Program-made: the position numbers and the translations under genes | Shown here: piece by piece, positions 34,661 to 43,810 of the stretch | How positions within the stretch are numbered: the first letter of the stretch is position 1 | How the letters are laid out: each line of letters begins with the position of its first letter | Assembly: GCF_052056915.1 (NCBI RefSeq) | Contig: NZ_CP195119.1 | Coordinates: 124,001 to 188,000, forward strand | DNA length: 64,000 nucleotides | Reading direction: 5' to 3' | DNA from: MTP4 sp052056915 | GTDB taxonomy: Archaea > Halobacteriota > Methanosarcinia > Methanosarcinales > Methanosarcinaceae | The notes under the pieces: model-generated | Told to the model about the DNA's origin: nothing | The model's input: only the letters and a program-made list of their open reading frames with translations | Database searches by the model: none

Positions 34661-34765
34661 TTTCCGGAAGCGGATCCTTGTGTGTTATCGGAAACCATGA
34701 GCAGATACTTAAGCCGAAAAGGCTAATGTAATACTAACTGACTGCAATACCAGGGGGTGGGACAA

Positions 34766-35413
34766 GTGGTTTCAGATAGTGAAGAGAAAAAACCTTCAAT
34801 AAAAGTCATAAAAGACGGCCCGTATCTCGTCAAAAACTTAAAGAAATTCAGGAACTCAAAAGGCGAACACATTGAAACAAAGCCGTCAATGGTCCTTTGC
34901 AGATGCGGAAAGTCAGAAAACAAACCCTTTTGCGATGGAGCCCATTCAAAGATCGGATTTTCGGGGAAAAAAGAAGAAGACCGTATACCTGATAAAGTGA
35001 AAGATTACAAAGGCGAGAAGATTACCATCCATTATAACAGGGGAGTCTGTGCCCATGCCGAATCCTGCGTTAAAGACGAATCTTCCGTTTTCAGGGTAGA
35101 CAGAAAGCCCTGGATCGACCCGGATGCTGCGGACCCTGAGGAAATTGAAGAGATTGTCCGGAACTGCCCGTCGGGAGCCCTGAGCTGTTCCAGGGACGGG
35201 GTGCCGTATGAAGACGAAACTCGCCCTCCTGAAATTACTATTTGCAAGGACAGTTTCTACAGAGTTGTCGGAAATATCGAACTGGAAGACCCTGACGGTT
35301 CGGTCCCGCAATCAAAAGAGCATTACACACTCTGCCGCTGCGGAGCTTCAAAGAACAAGCCGTTTTGCGACGGGTCGCACTGGCAGATTAAATTCAAGGA
35401 TGAGAAGAACTGA
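34766..35413 (+). CDS. Iron-sulfur protein with two CDGSH domains and a central Fer4_19-like domain
   Basis: About 215 residues from GTG 34766 (GGTGG five bases before); GTG 34757 is also possible. Two CDGSH-type zinc-finger/iron-sulfur motifs, CRCGKSENKPFCDGAH and CRCGASKNKPFCDGSH, each with the 3Cys-1His pattern that binds a 2Fe-2S cluster. Between them residues ~70-160 resemble the Fer4_19 (DUF1271) domain: GVCAHAESC ... PWIDPDAADPEEIEEIVRNCPSGAL. Probably electron transfer or redox sensing; soluble. No operon partners. Confidence 0.87.
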   Translation: MVSDSEEKKPSIKVIKDGPYLVKNLKKFRNSKGEHIETKPSMVLCRCGKSENKPFCDGAHSKIGFSGKKEEDRIPDKVKDYKGEKITIHYNRGVCAHAESCVKDESSVFRVDRKPWIDPDAADPEEIEEIVRNCPSGALSCSRDGVPYEDETRPPEITICKDSFYRVVGNIELEDPDGSVPQSKEHYTLCRCGASKNKPFCDGSHWQIKFKDEKN

Positions 35414-35539
35414 GCATGCAGAGATCGGGGATACTTTTGCTTATTCCTATTTTTAATTATTGAGGATATGGTTATTACCTAATTCCGTTTCCATGATTTA
35501 CACTCACTCCTGCCAAGTTGGAAGGTAAGAAGATTATAG

Positions 35540-36691
35540 CTATTCATTTCCATCTCCCCATTTATTCACACCTTCATATTCAATTCCAGTATCATAGTCC
35601 ATCACAATTGCTACACTATGTTTGGCTCGTGTCAGTGCTACATAAAATTTTGCCTTAGCACCATCGGATAATCCATGAGAGTTATTAGCTATCCAATTAA
35701 TCATATCGTCAGTGGGATATATCAAAACTCTACCAAAAGTATGCCCTTTTGATTCACCGAAATTCATTACAGGTACATCTGCTAACACATTTTTACGCGA
35801 GTCCCATCTCAACTGCATTACGTCGTATTTTTGGGTATACTCAACGATATCATCAGGTTTGAGAAGGAATACTCCTTCATGATCTGTTTCTTGTTGCCTG
35901 CAACAAGTACAAGGGAATGTATTTGAATATTCAGGATACAACCGTGAAGAGTACTCACAAATTGCGAGGTTGTTTCTATGTGAAACATTTAATGTAGTTT
36001 CATCGACTGTACATCGAGTCCCACGACAATCATTACTTTCTACAAAAGCCTTTATTCGACCATTCTTGTACTTGGCAAATTTACGCTCAATATGTGTTAG
36101 ATATGTTACTTGACGCGGGTCTCCAACAAGCAAAATAGATGCCGATGATTTAAAAAGTAACTTTATCAGCTCAAGATCATACCCGGCAAGGTCTTGAACT
36201 TCGTCAATAGAAATAAAATCATATATTCGAGCAATTCTATCTACAACTGCATTGCTTGACTTGTGATTACATCTCACGACAAATTTGGAAATTTTATCAG
36301 AATATATTTTATTTTCTTTGTTGAAGTAATGTTTATGAAAATGCTCCCCTTCACTCCAATAAACGGGCCCATGTCCTCCAGTATAACGAATAGCAGATTG
36401 CTTGTTTACCAGCAACATTCCTCTAATATTTAGGTCAAATAAAGATTCGTCGAGACTTCCCTGATACGGTTTCACTCCATGCTGAAGTAAAAACGAGAAC
36501 CATGTTTGGACCGTGATATTCTTAGGAATACAATTAGCATGATGCCGAATATTTGCCTTTATAGCTACTTCATTCGATTGTGTGTATGTAAGAATAAGAA
36601 CATTACTATCCGAACGACTCAATGCCTCATTGACTAAATGGGTAGTTTTTCCAGAACCTGCAGCGGCAATAATCAGTTTGTTTTCACTCAT
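35540..36691 (-). CDS. UvrD/Rep-type helicase of a Gabija-like defence pair (GajB-like)
   Basis: 383 residues, shorter than usual GajB. Motif I AAAGSGKTT, motif Ia LTYTQSNE, motif II ISIDEVQDL, motif III LLVGDPRQVTY, motif V-like GESKGHTFGRVLIYP, and motif VI YVALTRAKHSVAI, all in the correct order for superfamily 1A helicases. ATG overlaps the end of the upstream OLD-type gene by 8 bases. In Gabija, GajA nickase and GajB form a complex triggered by nucleotide depletion in phage infection. Base composition here is AT-richer than neighbours, suggesting transfer. Confidence 0.85.
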   Translation of the reverse strand: MSENKLIIAAAGSGKTTHLVNEALSRSDSNVLILTYTQSNEVAIKANIRHHANCIPKNITVQTWFSFLLQHGVKPYQGSLDESLFDLNIRGMLLVNKQSAIRYTGGHGPVYWSEGEHFHKHYFNKENKIYSDKISKFVVRCNHKSSNAVVDRIARIYDFISIDEVQDLAGYDLELIKLLFKSSASILLVGDPRQVTYLTHIERKFAKYKNGRIKAFVESNDCRGTRCTVDETTLNVSHRNNLAICEYSSRLYPEYSNTFPCTCCRQQETDHEGVFLLKPDDIVEYTQKYDVMQLRWDSRKNVLADVPVMNFGESKGHTFGRVLIYPTDDMINWIANNSHGLSDGAKAKFYVALTRAKHSVAIVMDYDTGIEYEGVNKWGDGNE

Positions 36692-38312
36692 TACACCACT
36701 TCACGGCATCCTCTATGTATTTGGGATAATTTAGCTTAGTATCACTCTCAAAGACGCAGAGTGCCCATTTGGTCTTGTTATTGATCATGTATTTGCTGAT
36801 TTTTTCTTCAGTATTATAACTACTACTATTGATTTTAATTGTTGCGCATAACGCAGATAAATCATTACTGTTGGCTTCGACAAATTGTGGTTCCAGTGTT
36901 CTTAATTCATTTCGATCATCTGCAAAAATTGAAATGCACTCTATATCCTCAAAGTCGATGTATTTTTCAATAATACAAGTATCGTAATCGCTGTCGTTGT
37001 CCGTTATAACCGCCACGGGTTGATTTATTCTTTTCGCAATCTCCAAAAAACGCTTGAAAGTCAAGCCGACTGAAATTACATCAATTCCATCTTCAATAGG
37101 CAATTTGCCCTCATTGGCGTCCATGTATGCTTTTTGGAAAATGAGTTCATCTGAATCCCCCTCGACCAAAACAGCTTTACGACAGAGCAAGAGACGTAAT
37201 GTTTGATAGCCCGGAAGTTTCTTAAAGAATTTAAGGGTGTCACCAGGCAGTTCTGTAAGCTTTGAAGATTGCCGTTCATTAAGTAATATGAGATTTTCTA
37301 TACCGAGTTTATTTGCCACAAAGCTACTATGAGTTGAAATAATAACCTGTTTTTCTTCGCATTCATCCTCAATGCTTCTAAGCAATTGATTTAATTTTGT
37401 GTGCGATAAATGGCTCTCGGGTTCTTCTAACAAAATCAAATTAGCTTCTTGGCTTTTTTTATGCCCTAAAGCGAGGTTGGTTTTAATAATGCACTGCTCA
37501 CCTTTGCCAATGTGATGAAATGGAATTTCATCAAGATAGGTCATAAGAGTCGTCTCCCATGAATTATGCGTAGCTAAATCAACAGAAATCGAAAGGTCTT
37601 TATCAGTTATTTTTGACTTAGTTGTGATTTTTTCATTAATCGCTTTGACAGAATCTGCTTCCCCAAACATTTCTTTCATTTTGCGATATTCTTGTGATAT
37701 AGCAGCTTTATCTGAATCTTCCAAATCGGCATGGATTATTCGTGAAATATACACATCCGAACCATTTTGATATCGTGAAGACGAAGAATCTATCAAAACA
37801 GATTTCATTGGAATACTGCGAGCTGTAACCGATTCCCTTGCAAAAGATTGCCATGATATCCGGTAATATTCGATTGGAATTGATTTTATTTCACCTACTT
37901 CTATCAATTCTTCGTATTCATTTTGGTATTCAGGATCAAATTCGATCTTCATGGAAACACCGCATGCGTTTGTTCTTTCACTATTTCCATTGCCTTCAAA
38001 TCGTGGCAAGTCAGGCCGTTCAAAAAAAATTTCAATACAAATCGATGGAGGAGCCTGTGCATCTAAATTATCATCAGAAATACTTTTGAGATATTCGGAT
38101 ACAGCTTGATGATTAAAAAGGTATTGACTTAATTCATTTTTAAGATACCTTCCATTCAAAATTCCAGTTAGAGCTAAATTAATTGCTTCAAGGATAGTAG
38201 ATTTGCCTGACTCATTATTGCCAACGAGAATGTTTACACAAGGATTTAGCTCCAAAGGAAATTTTCCATAGTAGCATTTGTAATTCTCGATATTGATTTT
38301 TTCTATTTTCAT
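36684..38312 (-). CDS. OLD-family ATPase/TOPRIM nuclease of a Gabija-like defence pair (GajA-like)
   Basis: 542 residues (GajA is usually ~580). ABC-type ATPase: Walker A GNNESGKST, signature-like region, Walker B LILLEEPESHLSH, His-switch ISTHSSF. TOPRIM nuclease: VLVEGDSDE with Glu/Asp acids, then TDNDSD, the class 2 OLD arrangement. Genes of this type next to a UvrD helicase define Gabija, or closely related class 2 OLD systems. No clear SD precedes the ATG at 38312. An IS630 remnant lies immediately upstream. Confidence 0.87.
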   Translation of the reverse strand: MKIEKINIENYKCYYGKFPLELNPCVNILVGNNESGKSTILEAINLALTGILNGRYLKNELSQYLFNHQAVSEYLKSISDDNLDAQAPPSICIEIFFERPDLPRFEGNGNSERTNACGVSMKIEFDPEYQNEYEELIEVGEIKSIPIEYYRISWQSFARESVTARSIPMKSVLIDSSSSRYQNGSDVYISRIIHADLEDSDKAAISQEYRKMKEMFGEADSVKAINEKITTKSKITDKDLSISVDLATHNSWETTLMTYLDEIPFHHIGKGEQCIIKTNLALGHKKSQEANLILLEEPESHLSHTKLNQLLRSIEDECEEKQVIISTHSSFVANKLGIENLILLNERQSSKLTELPGDTLKFFKKLPGYQTLRLLLCRKAVLVEGDSDELIFQKAYMDANEGKLPIEDGIDVISVGLTFKRFLEIAKRINQPVAVITDNDSDYDTCIIEKYIDFEDIECISIFADDRNELRTLEPQFVEANSNDLSALCATIKINSSSYNTEEKISKYMINNKTKWALCVFESDTKLNYPKYIEDAVKWCNE

Positions 38313-38323
38313 AATTTATCATC

Positions 38324-38479
38324 TCAATCTCGACCATATTCAACCAGCTCCCATGTTTTGGGGTGTACACAAACCTCTTTCCAGGGTTTGATTTTGTTTT
38401 TTAAAAGTACGTGTACTGTTTCATGAGAAATATAATCGATATAGCCAAGCTCTACAACTTTATCAGCTAATAATCTCAA
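38324..38479 (-). pseudogene. IS630-family transposase remnant
   Basis: About 51 codons on the minus strand, LRLLADKVVELGYIDYISHE then TVHVLLKNKIKPWKEV, match the helix-turn-helix part of IS630-type transposases. It has no start, a stop directly before it, and ends TGA at 38324. The DDE catalytic part is missing. Confidence 0.6.
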
Positions 38480-38642
38480 TTACATCTTACAAAAACACAT
38501 ATGGTTTTACTGCAACTAAGGGCGACTAAATGGCATTCACATTCATCTTCGGTAAGTGTCAAAATGTATCCACTTATAAGTAGTCCTCTTAGATTATTTA
38601 TAGATGTTATACAATATAATTTTTACAATCTTTTACTGTTGA

Positions 38643-39194
38643 CGCGACAGTAGTAAAGAAAGCGGAATAAACTTCAGTGATAGGGTCAAGTCAAAAGAAA
38701 ACATCAATGGTTACCAGATAGACATATATTTCAGGCTTCTTCGACAAAGCGGGACCAGCCCACTCAGGATCAAACTTGACATCACAAAATACGGAGCAGA
38801 AAGCCTTCTCTTACCTTCCGTGAAAAGAAAACTCTTACATTTGTATTCAGACGAGTGCTCCGAGACTTTGTTGGTGTATTCAATGAACGAAATTGTAGCT
38901 GAGAAATTCCGCTCCCTCTTCCAGCGTACCCGCCCAAGAGACCTTTATGATAGCTGGTATATCCCACAAAAGTTCGACATAAATGATGCAGTAGAAATTT
39001 TTCCCAAAAAGTGTAGGACAAAGGATGTTAGGCTGAACATAGAATCCTTGATTGAACGAAAGGAAAACTTCGCTGGGGCCTGGAAAAGTTCACTTGGACA
39101 TCAACTTAAAGATCTACCTGATTTCGAACAGGTTTTTGGTGAAGTTGTCGAATTCTTAAAAACTTATGTAAATTCCTCAAATGATGCAGGTTAA
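38643..39194 (+). pseudogene. N-truncated AbiEii/AbiGii-type nucleotidyltransferase toxin
   Basis: An open frame from 38643 to 39194 (183 codons, no start near the left end; the first ATG is at 38820 region) encodes GYQIDIYFRLLRQ, IKLDITKYG, NEIVAEKFRSLFQRTRPRDLYD and the C-terminal part of the AbiEii nucleotidyltransferase family. The N-terminal region with the GG/GS-DxD active site is absent, so the toxin should be inactive. No AbiEi antitoxin is visible. It lies beside the Gabija-like pair and an IS630 fragment; the array of fragments points to a decayed defence island. Confidence 0.68.
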
Positions 39195-39317
39195 GCTTTT
39201 AGAGTGGGTCGTTCATTTTACAACAAAATGCATGAAAATTAACAAAAATGGGAATTTATACGTATTCAAATGAATAATTCCAATTTACCTTCTGCTCAGA
39301 CTCTATCACTTTTTTAC

Positions 39318-40594
39318 TTAATACCCTCTTTTCTTCACACCCCTCCAGTACCCTGCCCCCATCAGCAACAGCGGATAAACCACCCACCAGCTGAACCCCG
39401 AGACCAGAAATGAAAGTGAAACGAACGAGAGCCCCGTAAAAACCCACCGCTTCCATCCGGTTTCAAGCTTCCAGTACGAGAGTACCACAAAAGCGTAGAG
39501 GAAGACAAAGTTCTGGTCCACGATGAGCACCATGGCCGAAATCGGGACTTTGAAGACGTAGGTCGCAGCGATGAGGAGAAGAGAAACTGCATAAAGCGCA
39601 AGCAGAGCCGGGACAGGGATCGATCTTCCCGAGAGCTTGCCCAGGGATGCGGGAAAAATCCCCTCGTTTGCTGCAGAGTAAAGTAGACGGCTGGCTGTGA
39701 AGTTCCAGGAGCTTGCGTTTGCTACCAGGACGATTACGATCAGCAGGAGCAGCAGGTTTCCGCCCGGGGTTAGCTCGACCAGGCCTGCAAGGCCGGAAGC
39801 CCCTTTCAGGGAAACGCCGCTTATTTCGGCCCCGGCTGTCGTAAAGGCTAGCAGGAGGTAGATGAAAACCACCACGGCAAAACTCAGCCAGTAGACCCTT
39901 GGGACATTTTTTTCCGGAGACTCAAGTTCACCCAGGGAGAAGGAAAAACTTCCCCAGCCCAGGAAAGCCCAGAAGAGGAGGGCTGCAATTGTCCAGAGGT
40001 TTTCGAATTCCACGCTTCCTTCTCCGGAAAGAGCCTCGGGGAGGAGGGAAAGGCCCGTGACAAAAAAGTCCAGGTTAAAAACGGAAATTACAAAGAGCAG
40101 AAGGACCAGGACCGCCAGGGCTGCGTAATTGACGAGCGAAACCGCCCGGACGCCTGCAAGGTTGAAAAGGGTCATTGCAGTTACGATTAGCACGGCGAGA
40201 AACGGGACGTAATCAAAGGGCAGGGAAAAGAGGCGCTGCACATACTCAGCCCCGATGAGGGTGAGTGCGGGGATTCCGGGAACCGAGCCAAAGACCAGGT
40301 AGGCAACGGCATAGCCTCCCCAGGGGCCGACTGCTGCCTCGGCGTAGCGGGCAAGGCCTGCACTTGTCGGGAATTTCAGGCCGAGGGTCGCAAAGATCCG
40401 GATCAAAGGAAAGACTATTAGGGAAATCAAAATCCAGCCCAGGACAGCCTCGTAGGGGTTTCCGATCTCAAGGACAAGGCCCGGAAGGCCCAGGAGGCCG
40501 GAGCCTATGATCATGGAAACTGCAAGGGCGGCTCCTCTCCAGAGTGTTATTTCTTTTCCAAGCCCGGGACCGGACGTTTTCTGGCCTCCTCCAT
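39318..40594 (-). CDS. APC-family amino acid permease with an apparent N-terminal frameshift
   Basis: Residues encoded from 40514 down to 39318 (398 codons) give about 11 spans of an APC-superfamily permease: IIGSGLLGLPGLVLEIGNPYEAV, FWAFLGWGSFSFSLGELESPEKN. The paralogues at 42327 and 43811 begin with an extra ~25 residues (ELEKTITLWRG). The equivalent residues GKEITLWRGAALAV are encoded here just before 40514, but no start is in frame. From ATG 40594 (MEEARKRPVPGL) a one-base loss in the A4 run at 40554-40557 would join the two into a full-length protein of ~424 residues. So the gene is likely frameshifted or contains a sequence error. Related to transporters of basic or neutral amino acids; substrate unknown. 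Confidence 0.78.
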
Positions 40595-40750
40595 GTGTCC
40601 TCGAGGTTACTTTTACCGATTTGCATAATGAGTTTGTTTTCAGGCCTTAAAGTTCTGGTGTTTGGGCTTTGTAGAAACTCTGACTTTGTAGAAAACCTAC
40701 CTTAATCAACAATTATAGACTACTGAATTGATTCCAAATATATTCAATAA

Positions 40751-41805
40751 ACCACGGATGAACACAGATAAACACAGATGATGTAGATGACTTTAATCCG
40801 TTTTTCTCAGCATCTATTTGTGATTTTTCATTAAGTGCTTATTAAACATCTTATTTATTTCAGGTTAAAACCATAATTGGGAATCGAAACGATAGTTATC
40901 TGGTTTAGATAGCAAAATCCTGCAGATTGTATGGTTCCCGAGGGTTTCTTCTTTGATATACAGAGGGTGTGTGGCGTGTAGAATTGAACCACTGATAGAC
41001 GCGGATGATTTCATAACACAATCCTCTTCCATTCAAGCCGTGAGCGTTTGAAATTAAGAATCAGGCCAACTCTCAGATCCGTAATCTTAAGATAGTTCAA
41101 AATCTGGCCGATATCATTGTCTGTGATTTTATCAATCACTTTTGTGTCAACGACGATTTGATCAAACAGGATAAGATCCGGGATATATTCTCCAACTTTC
41201 ACGTCTTTATATATTACTTCAAAATGCTGTTGCTGCTTGAATGGTATGGAACGCAAGCCAAACTCGACCACAAGAGCATTTTCATATGGCTTCTCCCGCA
41301 AACCGTGTCCAAGAGTGTTCAAAACTTCCATAGCACAGCTAATAATCTGCCATGTTTCATCTTCTAACATAAATCTGCATGGGTTGGGTTCCATAAGTGT
41401 TTCTTCCTCAAGTTTTGGATCATGAAATAGAAATATGAATGAACACAGATAACTTTAATCCGTGTTTATCCGTGTTCATCTGTGGTTTTTCATGGGGTAC
41501 TCATTTAACATCTTTGATTTAAATTCAACCTTTATACCCATAATTTGGAATCGATGTAAAATAGTGAATTGATTAAAAATTATTGACAGAACTCTGGAAT
41601 TTGAAATCGGCCGAAAGGTAAAGGTAGAGAACCACTGATGAACACGGATAAACACAGATTTGGGCCATTAGGAATGGTGAAAATATAACTTCAGATTTTC
41701 AGATCGGGAGTGCTCTATGGGTTTCCCGTTAAAGAACCATGGATGGACACGGATAGACACAGATTTTAAGCCATCCGTGTTCATCTGTGTTCATCCGTGG
41801 TTTAT
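40751..41805. repeat. Dispersed short inverted repeats of the AACCACGGATGAACACAGAT type
   Basis: Copies of about 25-30 bp in both orientations occur near 40751-40780, 41436-41500, 41633-41660 and 41738-41805 (for example ATCCGTGTTCATCTGTGG). They resemble a repeat spread through Methanosarcina-type intergenic regions. The 40595-41010 and 41395-41900 gaps contain these and AT-rich sequence but no other gene. Confidence 0.55.
41011..41394 (-). CDS. GxxExxY protein, PD-(D/E)XK nuclease-fold family
   Basis: 127 residues. GLREKPYENAL shows the family-defining GxxExxY signature. Strands KDVKVGEYIPDLILFDQIVVDTKVID give the D-x(n)-D-x-K core of a PD-(D/E)XK fold, with Asp in place of the usual Glu before xK. 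ATG at 41394 has GAGGAAG eight bases before it. Function of the family is unknown; it may be a nuclease related to restriction enzymes. It lies between repeat-rich sequences. Confidence 0.82.
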   Translation of the reverse strand: MEPNPCRFMLEDETWQIISCAMEVLNTLGHGLREKPYENALVVEFGLRSIPFKQQQHFEVIYKDVKVGEYIPDLILFDQIVVDTKVIDKITDNDIGQILNYLKITDLRVGLILNFKRSRLEWKRIVL

Positions 41806-41908
41806 ACCCATAATTTGGAATCGATACACTACCTTAATCAACCATTATAGGGTAGCTGTAATTCTCCTGTTCAGCTTTTCCTAAAATCTTTTTTCGGCTT
41901 GCTTTATA

Positions 41909-42260
41909 GGTACCGACATTATCACCGGTCGTCTTCGACGACCGGCTTTTCCAGAAAGTACATTTAAATGACTAAAAATAGTAAGTAAGTAAGTGAGTGA
42001 GTGAGTGAGTGACCAAAAAATATGTCTGGATAACTAAAAAATCAAAATGTGACGTAAAGTGAGTTGAATAAAAAGAAAAGCCAATAAAGCTAATAAGGCC
42101 AATAATTGCGGTTTATTTTGCAGTTGCTTCTTTTCAGAAATTTCAGGAAGGGCCGCTTTCTTCGAAAGCGGTGAGGGCCCTGGACACTATATGAAGATCA
42201 AGACCTGACTTGGAATTAAATTTAAGATATGTCACAAAGCAGGGCCATTTTAAGCAATAT
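41909..42260. repeat. Hairpin-ended dispersed repeat, copy B
   Basis: Left hairpin 41925-41945 (9-bp stem CCGGTCGTC/GACGACCGG) and right hairpin 42153-42171 (CCGCTTTC/GAAAGCGG), with the same arms as copy A and the same conserved GGGCCCTGGA after the right hairpin and CAGGGCC near 42240. Stem bases differ from copy A but pair within each hairpin. Confidence 0.75.
41981..42012. repeat. GTAA/GTGA microsatellite inside copy B
   Basis: Three GTAA units followed by about five GTGA units, not present in copy A at the same place. Probably a slippage-prone tetranucleotide tract. Confidence 0.7.
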
Positions 42261-42326
42261 GACAGGATTTGTAGGAAGCCGTTTTTTGGCTTTTAACTTG
42301 CCTCATCCTGTCAGCATCAATAGCAT

Positions 42327-43715
42327 TCAGTGCTGAAACCCGGCCGGCAGTTCACTTTCATCCGGGCTGACCACGTACTGCGTTTCTTTCTCAAGCAGCT
42401 TCTCCTTTTCGGAAACGGTCCACCTGTAGTATCCGAGCCCTATCAGGAAGACCGGATAGATAATTTCCCAGGTAAAGCCCGAGACAAGAAAGGCAAGGGA
42501 GGCAAGGGAAAGTGCTGAAAAGACCCATCTCTGCCACCCGGATTCGGCCTTCCAGTAGGCAAGGATGATGAAGGCATAGAGGAAGACGAAGTTCTGGTTA
42601 ACCAGCAGGATCAGGTCCGAGACCGAAATCTCGAAGACGTAGCTTGCCAGGACCAGGGCAAAGGATGAGATGAAAAGGACTGCAAGGGCTGGCACAGGGA
42701 TGCCGCGCACGGACAGTTTTCCCAGGCTTTCAGGGAAGATTCCGGTCCTGCCACCGGAAAAGATCAGACGGCTGGCGGTAAAGTTCCAGGAGCAGGCGTT
42801 TGCTGCGACCACTATGACCATGAACCAGACCAGAAGGTCTCCTCCGGGGGTGAAGCGAACAAGGCCTGAAAGCCCGGCTGCACCCTGGAGAGGGACTCCG
42901 GCTGCTTTTGCTCCTGCGCTGATAAAGGCAAGGAGGAGGTAGATCGAGGTGACCAGGACAAAGCTCAGCCAGTAGAGGCGGGGGACGTTTTTCTCAGGGT
43001 CCTTGATTTCCCCGAGGGAAAAGGAGAGGTTCTCCCAGCCAAGGAAAGCCCAGAAGAGGAGGGCTGCAATGGCCCAGAGGTGCTTCGGGTCAACGTTTGC
43101 GCCCATGCCTGCACCTGCATTTGCACCCATACTCAGGTTCAAACCCACCTTAAGGGCTTGAAGGGCAATTTCGAGCCCTGCAGATAAAAAGTTCAGGTTG
43201 AAGAGAACAAGCAGGCTCAGCAAAAGAAAGAGCACGGCAAGGGCTGCATAATTGATCAGGGAGACGGCCCTTATGCCTGCCAGGTTTGAAAGGGTCATCA
43301 GGACTATGAGGAGAACTGCAAAAAGAGCAATACCCAGCTCGGAAAGGGGTATTAGCTGCTGCACGTATTCGGCTCCGACCAGGGCAACGGCGGGGAGCCC
43401 GAAGATAAAAGAGCCACCGACCAGGTAAGAAACCGCATACCCGCCCCAGGGACCCACGGCTTCTTCGGCGTAACGGGCAAGGCCGGAGGTGGAAGGGAAT
43501 TTCAGGCCCAGGCGGGCACAGATCTGGATAAGGGGTACGGCGACAAGGGAGATAAGGAGCCAGCCGAGGACTGCCTCGTGGACGTTTCCGGCATCAAGGG
43601 CCAGGCCGGGAAGCGCAAGGATGCCTGTTCCGATAAGCATACAGATTGCAAGCCCGAGGCCCCGCCAGAGGGTTATTGTTTTTTCAAGTTCTGCCATTTT
43701 TTCGTCGCCGTACAT
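42327..43715 (-). CDS. APC-family amino acid permease (paralogue 2)
   Basis: 462 residues, about 11-12 spans. N-terminal motif TITLWRGLGLAICMLIGTGILALPGLA and core FWAFLGWENLSFSLGEIKDPEKNVPRLYWL are those of the APC superfamily. The C-terminal tail is hydrophilic (EKEKLLEKETQYVVSP). Possible starts at 43715 and 43697; neither has a strong SD. Very similar in order to its neighbours at 39318 and 43811, so this is a triplication. The Ala/Gly-rich insert NLSMGANAGAGMGANVD after span 6 is a local feature. Confidence 0.9.
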   Translation of the reverse strand: MYGDEKMAELEKTITLWRGLGLAICMLIGTGILALPGLALDAGNVHEAVLGWLLISLVAVPLIQICARLGLKFPSTSGLARYAEEAVGPWGGYAVSYLVGGSFIFGLPAVALVGAEYVQQLIPLSELGIALFAVLLIVLMTLSNLAGIRAVSLINYAALAVLFLLLSLLVLFNLNFLSAGLEIALQALKVGLNLSMGANAGAGMGANVDPKHLWAIAALLFWAFLGWENLSFSLGEIKDPEKNVPRLYWLSFVLVTSIYLLLAFISAGAKAAGVPLQGAAGLSGLVRFTPGGDLLVWFMVIVVAANACSWNFTASRLIFSGGRTGIFPESLGKLSVRGIPVPALAVLFISSFALVLASYVFEISVSDLILLVNQNFVFLYAFIILAYWKAESGWQRWVFSALSLASLAFLVSGFTWEIIYPVFLIGLGYYRWTVSEKEKLLEKETQYVVSPDESELPAGFQH

Positions 43716-43810
43716 TTAACATTTCAATATATATTCTTTGGCGGGCGGAAATCAAGCATTATTTCCACTGGAAATCCATCAACGCATTATTCAGGACATC
43801 AGACAGCACA

